Assembly (NCBI GenBank): GCA_047615875.1 | Contig: JBLHGU010000008.1 | Location: 1 to 56,358 of the forward strand | Direction of reading: 5' to 3' | Source of the DNA: JBLHGU01 sp047615875 | GTDB lineage: Bacteria; Pseudomonadota; Gammaproteobacteria; Arenicellales; CAJQKF01 | DNA: 56,358 nt | In this document: positions 34,459 through 43,052 of the stretch, one piece after another | Layout of the letters: the number at the start of each line of letters is the position of its first letter | Position numbering within the stretch: position 1 is the stretch's first letter | Made by a program: the position numbers and the translations under genes | Notes under the pieces: model-generated | Told to the model about the DNA's origin: nothing | The model's input: only the letters and a program-made list of their open reading frames with translations | Database searches by the model: none

Positions 34459-35742
34459 ATGACAGACTCAATACACACTTCTTCATGGTCGGACAGCTTA
34501 TGGAGAGAAACAGCAGAAGCAGAAAGCATCTCTACTGCACTTACCAATGATGTTGATACTGAAGTTCTCATAGTCGGAGCAGGATACACTGGCCTTTCGA
34601 CAGCACTACATTTGGCAGAGCAGGTTAAGGAGATAGTAGTTATTGACCAGGCCCAGCCTGGTTGGGGATGTTCTGGTCGAAACGGAGGACATATAAACCC
34701 TAACTGGAAAACGTCCCTCGAACAATTGGGCAAACTCTACTCCAGCGAAGAACTAAAACTATTCATTGCAACAATTAATGAATCAGCCGACCTGGTGTTC
34801 AATATTGTTGAGAAATTCAATATCAAGTGTCACGCCCAGCATAACGGATGTTTGATAGCGACCAAAGGTATTAAAGGCAAAAGTTATCTTGCCGACTGGG
34901 TTTCCAATTGGCAAATTCTTAAGGCCGATGTTGAACTACTTGATGAGCAAGCTACATCAACCACAATTGGCACAGAGTTTTATGATCACTGCTTGCTAGA
35001 CCGTAGAGGTGGAAGTTTACAACCTCTATCCTATGCTCAAGGACTCGCCCGGGCCTGCAATGAACTCGGCATTTCAATATTTGGTAACACGCCTGCACTA
35101 GCTGTCAACAACAGTGATAAAGGCTGGGAAGTTAAAACACCGAAGGGCAATATAACCTGCCGTAAGCTGGTACTAGCAACCAATGGCTATACAGATAATT
35201 TATGGCCTGGACTCGCCCAGTCACTAATTCCCGTTGCAAGCATGCTAACCGCTACCGAGCCTCTACCAAGTAATATTGCTAAAACTATAATGCCAGGAAG
35301 AGAGCCTGTTGCAGAGTATATGGGCGTGCCTTTTTATTACCGGATTGATGAATCAGACCGTTTAGTCTTTGGTGGCCGCGGCACAATATCCGGATCAATG
35401 GGCAGTTTAAACACGCAACACTTAAAATCGAAAGCGGTATCGCTGTTTCCCGAACTGGAAGCTATTCAATGGCAATTCGACTGGGCAGGATATGTTGGCA
35501 TTACAGCCCATCAACAACCAATGCTAATACAACTGGATAAGAACGCTTTCGCCGGCCTGGGGTTCAATGGACGTGGAATCACAATGGCCACGAGCATGGG
35601 AAAACAACTTGCCGCGCTTATAAAAGGCGAACCACCGAGCCTCCCGATTCGCAATTTGGAACAAATACCTCTACATCAATTTCATAAACTAGGTGTTGCG
35701 GCACGCATTCTGTCGGGCTATGTCACTGACTACTTTAGGTAA
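34459..35742 (+). CDS. FAD-dependent amine/amino acid oxidase (DAO family, PuuB-like)
   Basis: DAO-family enzymes oxidise C-N bonds of amino acids or amines with FAD; PuuB oxidises gamma-glutamylputrescine. From ATG 34459 the protein has 427 residues. The N-terminal Rossmann motif VLIVGAGYTGLSTALHLAE (residues 37-55), the GWGCSGRNGGHINP segment typical of PuuB-like proteins, and the C-terminal GFNGRGITMATSMGKQLA are present. A TTG 39 bases upstream is an alternative start; neither has a strong ribosome-binding site. It converges with the HalD-like oxygenase gene, 40 bases apart. Amine substrate is inferred from family only. Confidence 0.85.
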   Translation: MTDSIHTSSWSDSLWRETAEAESISTALTNDVDTEVLIVGAGYTGLSTALHLAEQVKEIVVIDQAQPGWGCSGRNGGHINPNWKTSLEQLGKLYSSEELKLFIATINESADLVFNIVEKFNIKCHAQHNGCLIATKGIKGKSYLADWVSNWQILKADVELLDEQATSTTIGTEFYDHCLLDRRGGSLQPLSYAQGLARACNELGISIFGNTPALAVNNSDKGWEVKTPKGNITCRKLVLATNGYTDNLWPGLAQSLIPVASMLTATEPLPSNIAKTIMPGREPVAEYMGVPFYYRIDESDRLVFGGRGTISGSMGSLNTQHLKSKAVSLFPELEAIQWQFDWAGYVGITAHQQPMLIQLDKNAFAGLGFNGRGITMATSMGKQLAALIKGEPPSLPIRNLEQIPLHQFHKLGVAARILSGYVTDYFR

Positions 35743-35782
35743 TATCAATTTCCCGACGGTAAATAATCTACCAATATACTGA

Positions 35783-36628
35783 TCAACTCTGTGATCTACT
35801 TCTAGTTTTCGCACCGAGATAGGGTGCAGAGGAATGCCCCTTCAATCGCTCACAGGTTTTCTGAGGAAACACCATGCCCGGCTGTCGGTCATAACTGAAT
35901 AACAGACTGTATCTATTTAGTTGAGTGTTACCAACTGGGCTAACCTTATGTAGTGAACGTCTACCGAGAAAAAGTGAAAACGTACCTGGTGACATATCCG
36001 GTTGTTTTACTTGGCCCTGGCCTATCAACACCTGCGATACTTCGTCATAGTTCTCTTGCCCTTCATCTCTTATTAACGGGGCATACTCAAACCCGCCACC
36101 ATTCTCCGCATTCTGAATAGTGAAGGATACTACGCCATCGTTGGTATCAAAATGCCAACCAAATGTCTCATCATTGTCCATTATATTAATCTGTATCGCC
36201 AACGTGGGGCATTCAGACCGATAGAGTTCTTCATATTGCAAAAGCCACCTGACAAACTCGGTCAGTTCATCAAGTTTAAAGAGCTCCACGCAGGCTCCAG
36301 ATGGATCTAAAAGCTCTGTAGTTATTATTTTGCAACACCGTGGCAACAATTGTGAGCGGGGATGGTCAGGAGGGAAACCTGCATTATCCATCCAGCCATA
36401 AGGAGTAGATGGATAATTTATTTCATGAGCTTTTGCTTCCAGCGCTGTAATCTCTGCACACAATTTCGATACTGCAGCCGCCCTTAGAAAGTCAGGCAGC
36501 AAACACAAGGCATCCTCAGCCATCATCTTGTGACACCTTGCAATAAGATTTTGTCCAGCATCACTATCCAGCTCGTGGATAGGGTAACGATCCAGATCAA
36601 CAAAATAATCAAGTCTAGTATTATTCAT
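35783..36628 (-). CDS. HalD/BesD-like Fe(II)/2-oxoglutarate oxygenase (hydroxylase form)
   Basis: This family acts on free amino acids such as lysine; halogenating members replace the iron-binding aspartate by glycine. Here the facial triad is H159 and D161 in GWHFDTNDG and H227 in RSLHKVSPV, with R239 for 2-oxoglutarate, and the H-to-H spacing of 68 is close to that of BesD. The aspartate is kept, so hydroxylation rather than chlorination is expected. GGGFEYAP and PGTFSLFLGRRSLH also fit. It is 281 residues, monocistronic on the minus strand, and diverges from the first PhyH gene across a 180-base spacer. Confidence 0.78.
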   Translation of the reverse strand: MNNTRLDYFVDLDRYPIHELDSDAGQNLIARCHKMMAEDALCLLPDFLRAAAVSKLCAEITALEAKAHEINYPSTPYGWMDNAGFPPDHPRSQLLPRCCKIITTELLDPSGACVELFKLDELTEFVRWLLQYEELYRSECPTLAIQINIMDNDETFGWHFDTNDGVVSFTIQNAENGGGFEYAPLIRDEGQENYDEVSQVLIGQGQVKQPDMSPGTFSLFLGRRSLHKVSPVGNTQLNRYSLLFSYDRQPGMVFPQKTCERLKGHSSAPYLGAKTRSRSQS

Positions 36629-36808
36629 TGTGGCCTCTACACTTGTAAGCTGCGAAGTAATTGTATGGAAGAGAGATCAGCGATAACACATTTGAAAATC
36701 AAAGCGACTTAAATTCAATAATCTGAACCCTTAATTGGTAATTTTCTGGGTTGGTTTATAAACATTTTCAGTAGTAAGCTATGGAAAACTATTATCTGAG
36801 TGACTGCT

Positions 36809-37702
36809 ATGCTTTTTAATGAAAACAGTATGGACTGGTATATTCCCGGTATTGGCCTGGATGGCTCTAAGGTACCGGACTTTATGGTGGATCCGGCAGA
36901 CATAATGCAATATCAGGCAGATGGCGCGTTGTTGTTGCGAGGCGTTTTTAGCGAATGGGTCGAGCCATTAAGAACAGGCTTTCAACGCAATATCGATAAG
37001 CCGGGTGATTTCGCCTTTGCCTGTGACAGTAATCCTGAGGGCAAACCGGGAAAATTTTTTGATAGTTACTGTAACTGGCAGCGCATTCCTGAATACCGGG
37101 AATTTCTACAGCAATCACCAGCTGCAGCTATGGCCGGGAAATTTATGTCGAGTCAATCCGCAAGATTTTTTCACGAGCACACCTTTATCAAAACTGCTGG
37201 AACTCAGCATGCAACCCCATGGCATCAGGATCTTCCGTACTACTGTGTTGATGGCAAACAGAACGTCAGTGTATATGTGTCGTTAGACCATTCTCCAAGG
37301 GAAGTCTCTGTGCAATTTATTAAAGGCTCACATAAATGGCAGCGCCTGTTTAATCCCAGAGCCTTTCTAGACGGTTCAAGCTTCGAACAGCTCGAAACCA
37401 ATGACTCAAACCTTCACACCGAACCATCGCCTGACCATTTGATTAAGTCTGGCGAATACGAAATACTGTCCTGGGATCTAAATCCAGGTGACGCAATACT
37501 ATTTGATTTTCGAACCCTGCACGGCACTACGGATGCTGAAGTTAAATCCTCTCGACGTGCATTTTCAACTCGCTGGCTCGGAGATGACATCACCTACTGT
37601 AAACGCCCTATTCAAACATCCCCTCCCTATCTTAATCATGGTATGACAGATGGGGGCACTTTAAGAGAGGACTGGTTTCCCCTGGTATGGCAATCCAGGT
37701 AG
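36809..37702 (+). CDS. PhyH-family dioxygenase 1
   Basis: PhyH enzymes use Fe(II), oxygen and 2-oxoglutarate to hydroxylate small molecules. The 297-residue protein (from ATG 36809; a GTG three codons upstream is possible) has the iron ligands in ATPWHQDLPYY (H139, D141) and TLHGTT (H238) and an arginine in SSRRAFSTRW for 2-oxoglutarate. It shares the 'ATPWHQDxxYYxxDG' and 'WLGDDIxY' segments with PhyH protein 3 (38654-39490), so the two are likely paralogues. It is followed after 102 bases by PhyH 2 on the same strand. Substrate unknown. Confidence 0.85.
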   Translation: MLFNENSMDWYIPGIGLDGSKVPDFMVDPADIMQYQADGALLLRGVFSEWVEPLRTGFQRNIDKPGDFAFACDSNPEGKPGKFFDSYCNWQRIPEYREFLQQSPAAAMAGKFMSSQSARFFHEHTFIKTAGTQHATPWHQDLPYYCVDGKQNVSVYVSLDHSPREVSVQFIKGSHKWQRLFNPRAFLDGSSFEQLETNDSNLHTEPSPDHLIKSGEYEILSWDLNPGDAILFDFRTLHGTTDAEVKSSRRAFSTRWLGDDITYCKRPIQTSPPYLNHGMTDGGTLREDWFPLVWQSR

Positions 37703-37804
37703 ATAATGAACAGAATAACTAAATTGTCAGGCCTGTTGAACAACTGCATCAACAATAGCCAAAAATTCGTTACTGAATAGCTACTACTTATTTCGAGTCC
37801 ATAT

Positions 37805-38635
37805 ATGCCCAAGGTTTTAACCAATCAACAAGTTCGTGAGTTTCAGGAACAAGGCTTTATCTCTTGCATAGATGTTATGTCAGAGCATGAAGCTGCCTCC
37901 TATCTCGCCAGGCTTGAAGAAATAGAGACAAATTTCCCTGAAGAAGTCAATCCGGAGAACAGAAACAACGCCCATCTAAGCTTTTGTTCACTGGATGAGC
38001 TGGTTCATCACCCCGTCATAGTGGATGCTGTGGAGGACTTGATCGGTGCAAATATCTCTCTATGGGGAAGTGTGCTGTTTATAAAAGAACCATCCAGCAA
38101 AGGGTTTGTCAGCTGGCATCAGGATGGCACCTACATGGGACTTAATCCTATGGATTTTTGTACACCCTGGTTGGCTTTAACTCCAAGTAATCTGGTGAAT
38201 GGCTGCATGAGTATGATTCCAGGGAGTCATAAGCAAAACATTCGTAATCATGTCGACACTTTTGAAGAAGATAACATTCTGACCCGGGGTCAGGTTGTGC
38301 CGGATGTGGACGAATCAACAGCTTACGATTTGATTCTTAAAGCGGGTCAGATGTCGATTCACCATGCAGAAATCATTCATGGCTCTAGACCCAATAGAAG
38401 CCAGCAGCGAAGGGTTGGGTACGCCATGCAAGCTTTTATGGGTCCGCATGTTCGGCAGGTTGTTGGCAAAAACTACTGGTTAGATATTCGCGGTCAAAAC
38501 CCGCGCGATGACAGTGTCAATTTACCACGACCACAATATGACATGGATCCAATTTCAAACGAGGGTCGTCGATTGGTTAATGAAAACTGGAGTGAAATTC
38601 TCTACAGTGGATCACAGCAAAAAAGAGCCTATTAG
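37805..38635 (+). CDS. PhyH-family dioxygenase 2
   Basis: This 276-residue member of the PhyH superfamily has H105 and D107 in SWHQDGTYMGL, H192 in EIIHGSRPNRS and R203 for 2-oxoglutarate. The MIPGSHKQ segment before the distal histidine is typical of syringomycin-type (SyrP-like) amino acid hydroxylases, though that is only a family-level hint. Its last codons overlap the terminator of the convergent operon. It is probably cotranscribed with PhyH 1. It is only distantly like the other three PhyH proteins here. Confidence 0.85.
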   Translation: MPKVLTNQQVREFQEQGFISCIDVMSEHEAASYLARLEEIETNFPEEVNPENRNNAHLSFCSLDELVHHPVIVDAVEDLIGANISLWGSVLFIKEPSSKGFVSWHQDGTYMGLNPMDFCTPWLALTPSNLVNGCMSMIPGSHKQNIRNHVDTFEEDNILTRGQVVPDVDESTAYDLILKAGQMSIHHAEIIHGSRPNRSQQRRVGYAMQAFMGPHVRQVVGKNYWLDIRGQNPRDDSVNLPRPQYDMDPISNEGRRLVNENWSEILYSGSQQKRAY

Positions 38636-38648
38636 AAACAAATAGGCT
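38619..38648 (-). terminator. Rho-independent terminator of the eut-like operon, inside the 3' end of PhyH 2
   Basis: On the minus strand an 8-base-pair perfect stem AGCCTATT / AATAGGCT with a 7-base loop is followed by C and six T. It lies 6 bases past the last gene of the operon and overlaps the final codons and stop of the plus-strand PhyH 2 gene. Confidence 0.85.
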
Positions 38649-38653
38649 GGCAA

Positions 38654-39490
38654 TTATCCACTGCGGACTTGTGGAAACTTTTCACAGTTCATTGGCTGAC
38701 CGGGTACCAGCGAGGGATCACGGTAAGTCTCCAGGGAGGGGACATCTTTATAAACAATATCGTCACCTAACCAGCTCACGGATAAGGCTGCCCGTCGGCG
38801 GTCTAGTTTATTGCCCGGCGCACTATGCAATGTATAAGATTTCCACACCAACATATCGCCGGGACTCATTGGACAGGTAACGATATCGGTGGCTATGTCG
38901 TCATTCGATAATGGCGGCAGCGGCAAGTCACGTCGCACATGGGAATAGTCTTTCTGCGGATTTTCGAAGTCGACTGCTCGGTAGAGCTTTCCGGGTTGAT
39001 GTGAGCCAGGCAAAAAGCTTAATGCTGACTCAACGGGTATTTCATCTAGTGCCACCCAGCAATTAATGACCTTGGTTCCATCTAGTGGATAGTAAGAATG
39101 ATCCTGATGCCAGGGCGTTGCCGCATTGTCACTTCTCGGTTGTTTGATCAATAAGAAATCATAGAATAACACTAGAGATTTAGTGTCGAGCAATGTCCAC
39201 GCAATATCCGCAAGTTGCGATTCAAAGATAAATTTCTTAAACGGCTCTACCTCACGCCATGCACCAGAACTAAATGAAAATGAACCTTCATCACTTGCTC
39301 GCTTAACAATATCTACATCAGTACTGGCGCCATTCAGAGCCAGATCGATGCCATGCTCAATGACTTCCAGCCACTGTGCTGAAAATGCTTCTCGAAGACA
39401 GATAACACCATCCTGCTCAAGGTCGTTAATAGCCTGTGCAGGAACCTGGTTATTTGCTCCAAGGCCTAACTTGTGCATTACTTTAGTCAT
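38654..39490 (-). CDS. PhyH-family dioxygenase 3 (last gene of the eut-like operon)
   Basis: The 278 residues include the iron ligands H128 and D130 in ATPWHQDHSYYPLDG and H222 in YTLHSAPGN, and R233 for 2-oxoglutarate. FLPGSHQPG precedes the distal part as in other PhyH enzymes. It is a paralogue of PhyH 1. It begins 24 bases after the EutD-like gene and is the last gene before the terminator, so it should be expressed with the (hydroxy)ectoine-type genes. A hydroxylation of the substrate or of an intermediate is the natural guess; the compound is unknown. Confidence 0.85.
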   Translation of the reverse strand: MTKVMHKLGLGANNQVPAQAINDLEQDGVICLREAFSAQWLEVIEHGIDLALNGASTDVDIVKRASDEGSFSFSSGAWREVEPFKKFIFESQLADIAWTLLDTKSLVLFYDFLLIKQPRSDNAATPWHQDHSYYPLDGTKVINCWVALDEIPVESALSFLPGSHQPGKLYRAVDFENPQKDYSHVRRDLPLPPLSNDDIATDIVTCPMSPGDMLVWKSYTLHSAPGNKLDRRRAALSVSWLGDDIVYKDVPSLETYRDPSLVPGQPMNCEKFPQVRSG

Positions 39491-39514
39491 TACAAGAATC
39501 TCTATAAATGCGCA

Positions 39515-40687
39515 CTAACCTATCTGATGAACCGATCGGGGAAACTGCGTAAGACATTCTGCTCCGTCAACTGCTACCAGAACTGTTTCACTCATTTCCA
39601 TTCCCCAGTCATCAAGCCACATACCCAACATCACATGCAGCACCATATTCTGCTGCAGAACTGTAGTTTCTTTTGCACGCAGGCTAACTGTATGTTCACC
39701 CCAATCCGGGGCATAGCCAACGCCGATGCTATAACCAATTCGACTCTCTTTTACCAACCCGTATTTATTTAGAACGGTTTGCCATGCGGCATGTACGTCT
39801 CCCGTTTGCACTCCTGGTCGAATGGTGTCAAGCACAGCATCCAGGCCTTCCTCGACAGCCGCCGCTGTGTCGAACACTTTCTGCGGTCCTTTACCTAATT
39901 GAAGGGTTCGAGCAAGTCCTGCGTTGTATCGCTTACGGGCTCCCCCAAGTTCAAGTGCGACAGTTTGCCCATCGCTAAACTTCTCATCGGTCCACATTGG
40001 ATGTGCTGTGGAAGCTGCTGCGCCCGCCAGGATTAAGGGTGAGAGTGCAGTTAGATCTCCACCGAATTGCTCTGTGCCACCCACCTGTGCCGCGACTATT
40101 TTAGACATCAGATCACACTGGCGCACACCCGGGGCGATGGTGTTATAGGCGACCTGCATAGCACCTTCCGCCAATCGGGCAGCCTGGCGCATAACTTCAA
40201 TTTCGGCGTCACTCTTAACTACTCGACACCAATTAACCAACAGGTCGGCGTCAATCCACTTTGCATCTTCAACACCCGCTTGCAAGTGGTGTAAGGATTT
40301 TGGTGAAAAGAAGTAACAGTCGCTCTCATAACCGATGCGCTTGCCCTGCAATGAAAGTTCGCACAAGTTTTTAGCAATAACCTGCATCGGGTGAACCCCC
40401 TCGCGTTGCACATAATCCTCCGCATAGGGCATGACTGAATCATCACCGAGGTAGGTAGTGAGCGGCACCGCACCTGCATCCATTTTTCTTCCCATCCAGA
40501 CAGGCTCTGAGTCATGAGTAATCAGCATCGTCTGTGGAACATAGAAAGACCAGGCATCGAATCCTGTTAACCAGTTCATATTGGCCGGGTCCGCCACCAA
40601 CATGGCATCCAGTTGTTGCTGTTGCATACTTACGCGAACTTTAGTGAGTCTTACCTGATACTCGGCTTTGCTAAATGGGGCTGTCAT
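39515..40687 (-). CDS. M24-fold hydrolase, EutD/DoeA (ectoine hydrolase)-like, copy 2
   Basis: EutD/DoeA opens the ectoine ring to N-acetyl-2,4-diaminobutyrate. This 390-residue protein has the creatinase-type N-terminal domain (NWLTGFDAWSFYVPQ) and a pita-bread C-terminal domain with SRIGYSIGVGYAPDWGE, a segment also found in ectoine hydrolases. The usual M24 metal ligands are lost: LELGGARKRYNAGLART has E and G where D and D are expected. It is therefore creatinase-like and non-metal. It lies 42 bases after the threonine aldolase gene. It is clearly a paralogue of 41784-42965 but diverged, so the pair may split substrates (for example ectoine and hydroxyectoine). Confidence 0.82.
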   Translation of the reverse strand: MTAPFSKAEYQVRLTKVRVSMQQQQLDAMLVADPANMNWLTGFDAWSFYVPQTMLITHDSEPVWMGRKMDAGAVPLTTYLGDDSVMPYAEDYVQREGVHPMQVIAKNLCELSLQGKRIGYESDCYFFSPKSLHHLQAGVEDAKWIDADLLVNWCRVVKSDAEIEVMRQAARLAEGAMQVAYNTIAPGVRQCDLMSKIVAAQVGGTEQFGGDLTALSPLILAGAAASTAHPMWTDEKFSDGQTVALELGGARKRYNAGLARTLQLGKGPQKVFDTAAAVEEGLDAVLDTIRPGVQTGDVHAAWQTVLNKYGLVKESRIGYSIGVGYAPDWGEHTVSLRAKETTVLQQNMVLHVMLGMWLDDWGMEMSETVLVAVDGAECLTQFPRSVHQIG

Positions 40688-40729
40688 CTTATTTTCACAT
40701 TTTAAGTTTAAGGAATCGGAATCAATGCT

Positions 40730-41779
40730 CTATGCCATTGCCTTCTTAACTGCTGTTAATAATTGGCCTACTTCGTCTTCTTGTGTATTCCACGCAGTAA
40801 CAAACCGCGGTGGTGCCGTTTCATCCAGTTCTCCTTCTGTTACTTTAAACCCGGCTTCGTTCAAGCGTTCAATGGCATAGCGTGGCATATTGGCGAAAAT
40901 CTCATTGGATTGAACAGGAAACGGCAGATCAACACCGTTAATGCCAGCAAATCCACTGCTTAACCTTGCGGCCATGGCGTTGGCGTGACGAGCATTTCTA
41001 AGCCAAACGTTATTCGAGACATAGGCCTCCAGTTGGGCAGATATGAAACGCATCTTTGAAATTAAGTGCCCTGCCCGCTTATGCATGAATGGAAAGGAGT
41101 GGGCCAACTCAGGTTTGAAAAAAATCACCGCTTCGGCCGCCAGACAACCATTCTTGGTGCCACCAAACGACATCACATCAATACCAGACTTCCAGGTCAT
41201 TTCTGCAGCGGATACGCCCAGAGAAACCAGTCCATTGGCGAATCTTGCGCCGTCCATGTGTACATTCAAGCCATTATCGTGAGCAACTTGAGTAATCCCT
41301 TGAATTTCTTCCAACTGATAAACCCCTCCTGTCTCGCAAGACTGAGTCAAGCTGACCGTAGCAGGCTGAGCGGCATGTACATTTCCTCGGCCACGAATTA
41401 GTCCCGCAAGCCCCTCAGCAGTGATCTTACCGGCGTTACCTGTCATGGGTATCAATTTTGCACCACCACTATAAAATTCCGGTGCAGCACATTCGTCGGT
41501 ATTGATATGCGACATCTCATGACAAAAAACTTTGCCATAGGTGGGTGTGATAGAAGCCAGGGCCAAAGCATTAGCCGCGGTACCACTGACTACAGGAAAA
41601 ACGCTTACTTCAGTCTCGAACAGGTTTGAGAACAGGGAATCCAGCTTATTGGAATGACGATCTTCCATATAGGACATCGCAATGCCCTGGTTAGCGGCGA
41701 CTACAGCATCCATCACCTCCGGGCAAGCGCAGGAAACATTATCCGAGGCAAAGCTGTTGTACTGTTTTTGGTTGGACAT
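40730..41779 (-). CDS. Threonine aldolase-type PLP enzyme
   Basis: Low-specificity threonine aldolases split beta-hydroxy-alpha-amino acids into glycine and an aldehyde. The 349-residue protein (start ATG 41779, 4 bases after the preceding stop) has the PLP lysine K209 in MSFGGTKNG, D176 in VHMDGARFANG, and H88/H91 in FCHEMSHI near the cofactor. It is embedded in the middle of the operon between two EutD-like genes. In known hydroxyectoine clusters this place is taken by EutB and EutC, so I infer that the aldolase acts on a hydroxylated diaminobutyrate. An ordinary threonine or allo-threonine aldolase is the plain alternative. Confidence 0.88.
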   Translation of the reverse strand: MSNQKQYNSFASDNVSCACPEVMDAVVAANQGIAMSYMEDRHSNKLDSLFSNLFETEVSVFPVVSGTAANALALASITPTYGKVFCHEMSHINTDECAAPEFYSGGAKLIPMTGNAGKITAEGLAGLIRGRGNVHAAQPATVSLTQSCETGGVYQLEEIQGITQVAHDNGLNVHMDGARFANGLVSLGVSAAEMTWKSGIDVMSFGGTKNGCLAAEAVIFFKPELAHSFPFMHKRAGHLISKMRFISAQLEAYVSNNVWLRNARHANAMAARLSSGFAGINGVDLPFPVQSNEIFANMPRYAIERLNEAGFKVTEGELDETAPPRFVTAWNTQEDEVGQLLTAVKKAMA

Positions 41780-41783
41780 AAAT

Positions 41784-42965
41784 TTACTCGATAACAATGA
41801 GTTCTCGGCGTACGTCACTTAAGCGTTCACCACCGGACTTTGTAACAACAAAGGGTTCAGATACTGCCGCACCAAAATCATCCAGCCACATGCCAGATTG
41901 AAAATGAAAGCACATACCAGCCTGCAAAACGGTCTTGTCGCCAGGCCGTAGGCTGGCCGTCCGCTCACCCCAGTCTGGCGGATAGTTAAGACCGATAGAG
42001 TAACCAACGCGACTATCTTTACTGTAGCCATGCTTTTTTAGGTTATTCTGCCAGATGGCTTCAACTTCTTCACATGTTATCCCCGGTTTTGCAGCTTCGA
42101 GCGCGAGGTCTCCGCCCTCAATAATAACCTTTGCCAGATCAGTTACTTTGGTAGGTGGCTGGCCGATATGCGCCGTGCGAGTCAGCGGAACCTGATAGTG
42201 TCTTCTCGCCGCTGCAATCTCCATCACGACCAGGCCATTATCTGGCAACGGTTCTTCAGTCCAGGTTAGATGCGGTGTGCTGGTGCCTTCACCAACCTGA
42301 ATAAGCGGGCACAGACTAGTATAATCACCGAACTTTTTGTCATAGCCTGTTATCTGCGTGTGATAGACATCTGCGATAACCTCGAATTGACGTACGCCAG
42401 GTCGTAACCGTTGCATCGCTGCATCCATAACCAGTGTGACAATTTTTCCTGCTTCACGCATATACTGAAGCTCTGCTTCAGACTTTACCAGCTTGGCCCA
42501 GTTAACTATTTCATGATTGTCACGAATAGTCGCATTGGGTAGCCCGGCAACAATATGTTGATGCGCCCTGGCTGTGTAGTAGTGTGCATCCAGTTCAACA
42601 CCGATGTTATCAGTAGACCATCCCCTGGCAATTACTAACTCGCATAGTTCATCGAAGGGATGCTTTTCCGGATGATGAACTAACGGCTCAGAGAATGGCA
42701 CAATATTGTGTGCCGGCAAATCCGTAGTTATATGCGCAGACTTGGCATCCTGGGCGCGACCGAACCAGACTGGACAGTCTTCGTTTAAGTGTACAAGAAC
42801 TGCCTGCGGCGTATAGAACGACCAGCCGTCAAAACCGGTGAGCCACCCCATACTGGCTGGATCCTGACAAATTAGCAGATCAAACCCGGCTAACTCCATG
42901 CGTTGTTTTACTGTCTGCACACGCGATGCAAACTCCTCTTTAGAAAATGGTTTGGTATAACTCAT
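41784..42965 (-). CDS. M24-fold hydrolase, EutD/DoeA (ectoine hydrolase)-like, copy 1
   Basis: The 393-residue protein shows the ectoine-hydrolase pattern: GWLTGFDGWSFYTPQAV at the N terminus and RVGYSIGLNYPPDWGERTASLRPG in the C-terminal domain. As in creatinase, the M24 metal ligands are absent (MEIAAARRHYQVPLTRT has E and P where D and D are usual). It is closer to EutD/DoeA than copy 2 in these motifs. It follows the EutA-like gene by 87 bases and precedes the aldolase by 4. Its expected reaction is hydrolytic opening of ectoine or 5-hydroxyectoine to an acetylated diaminobutyrate. Confidence 0.85.
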   Translation of the reverse strand: MSYTKPFSKEEFASRVQTVKQRMELAGFDLLICQDPASMGWLTGFDGWSFYTPQAVLVHLNEDCPVWFGRAQDAKSAHITTDLPAHNIVPFSEPLVHHPEKHPFDELCELVIARGWSTDNIGVELDAHYYTARAHQHIVAGLPNATIRDNHEIVNWAKLVKSEAELQYMREAGKIVTLVMDAAMQRLRPGVRQFEVIADVYHTQITGYDKKFGDYTSLCPLIQVGEGTSTPHLTWTEEPLPDNGLVVMEIAAARRHYQVPLTRTAHIGQPPTKVTDLAKVIIEGGDLALEAAKPGITCEEVEAIWQNNLKKHGYSKDSRVGYSIGLNYPPDWGERTASLRPGDKTVLQAGMCFHFQSGMWLDDFGAAVSEPFVVTKSGGERLSDVRRELIVIE

Positions 42966-43052
42966 TGTTAGTATCCAGTTATTTTTACAACCGGGTATAA
43001 CCGGTGTTTTAAAATTTTTGAGAAAGTATTTGGTTACAGAGCTGCGATTCGA

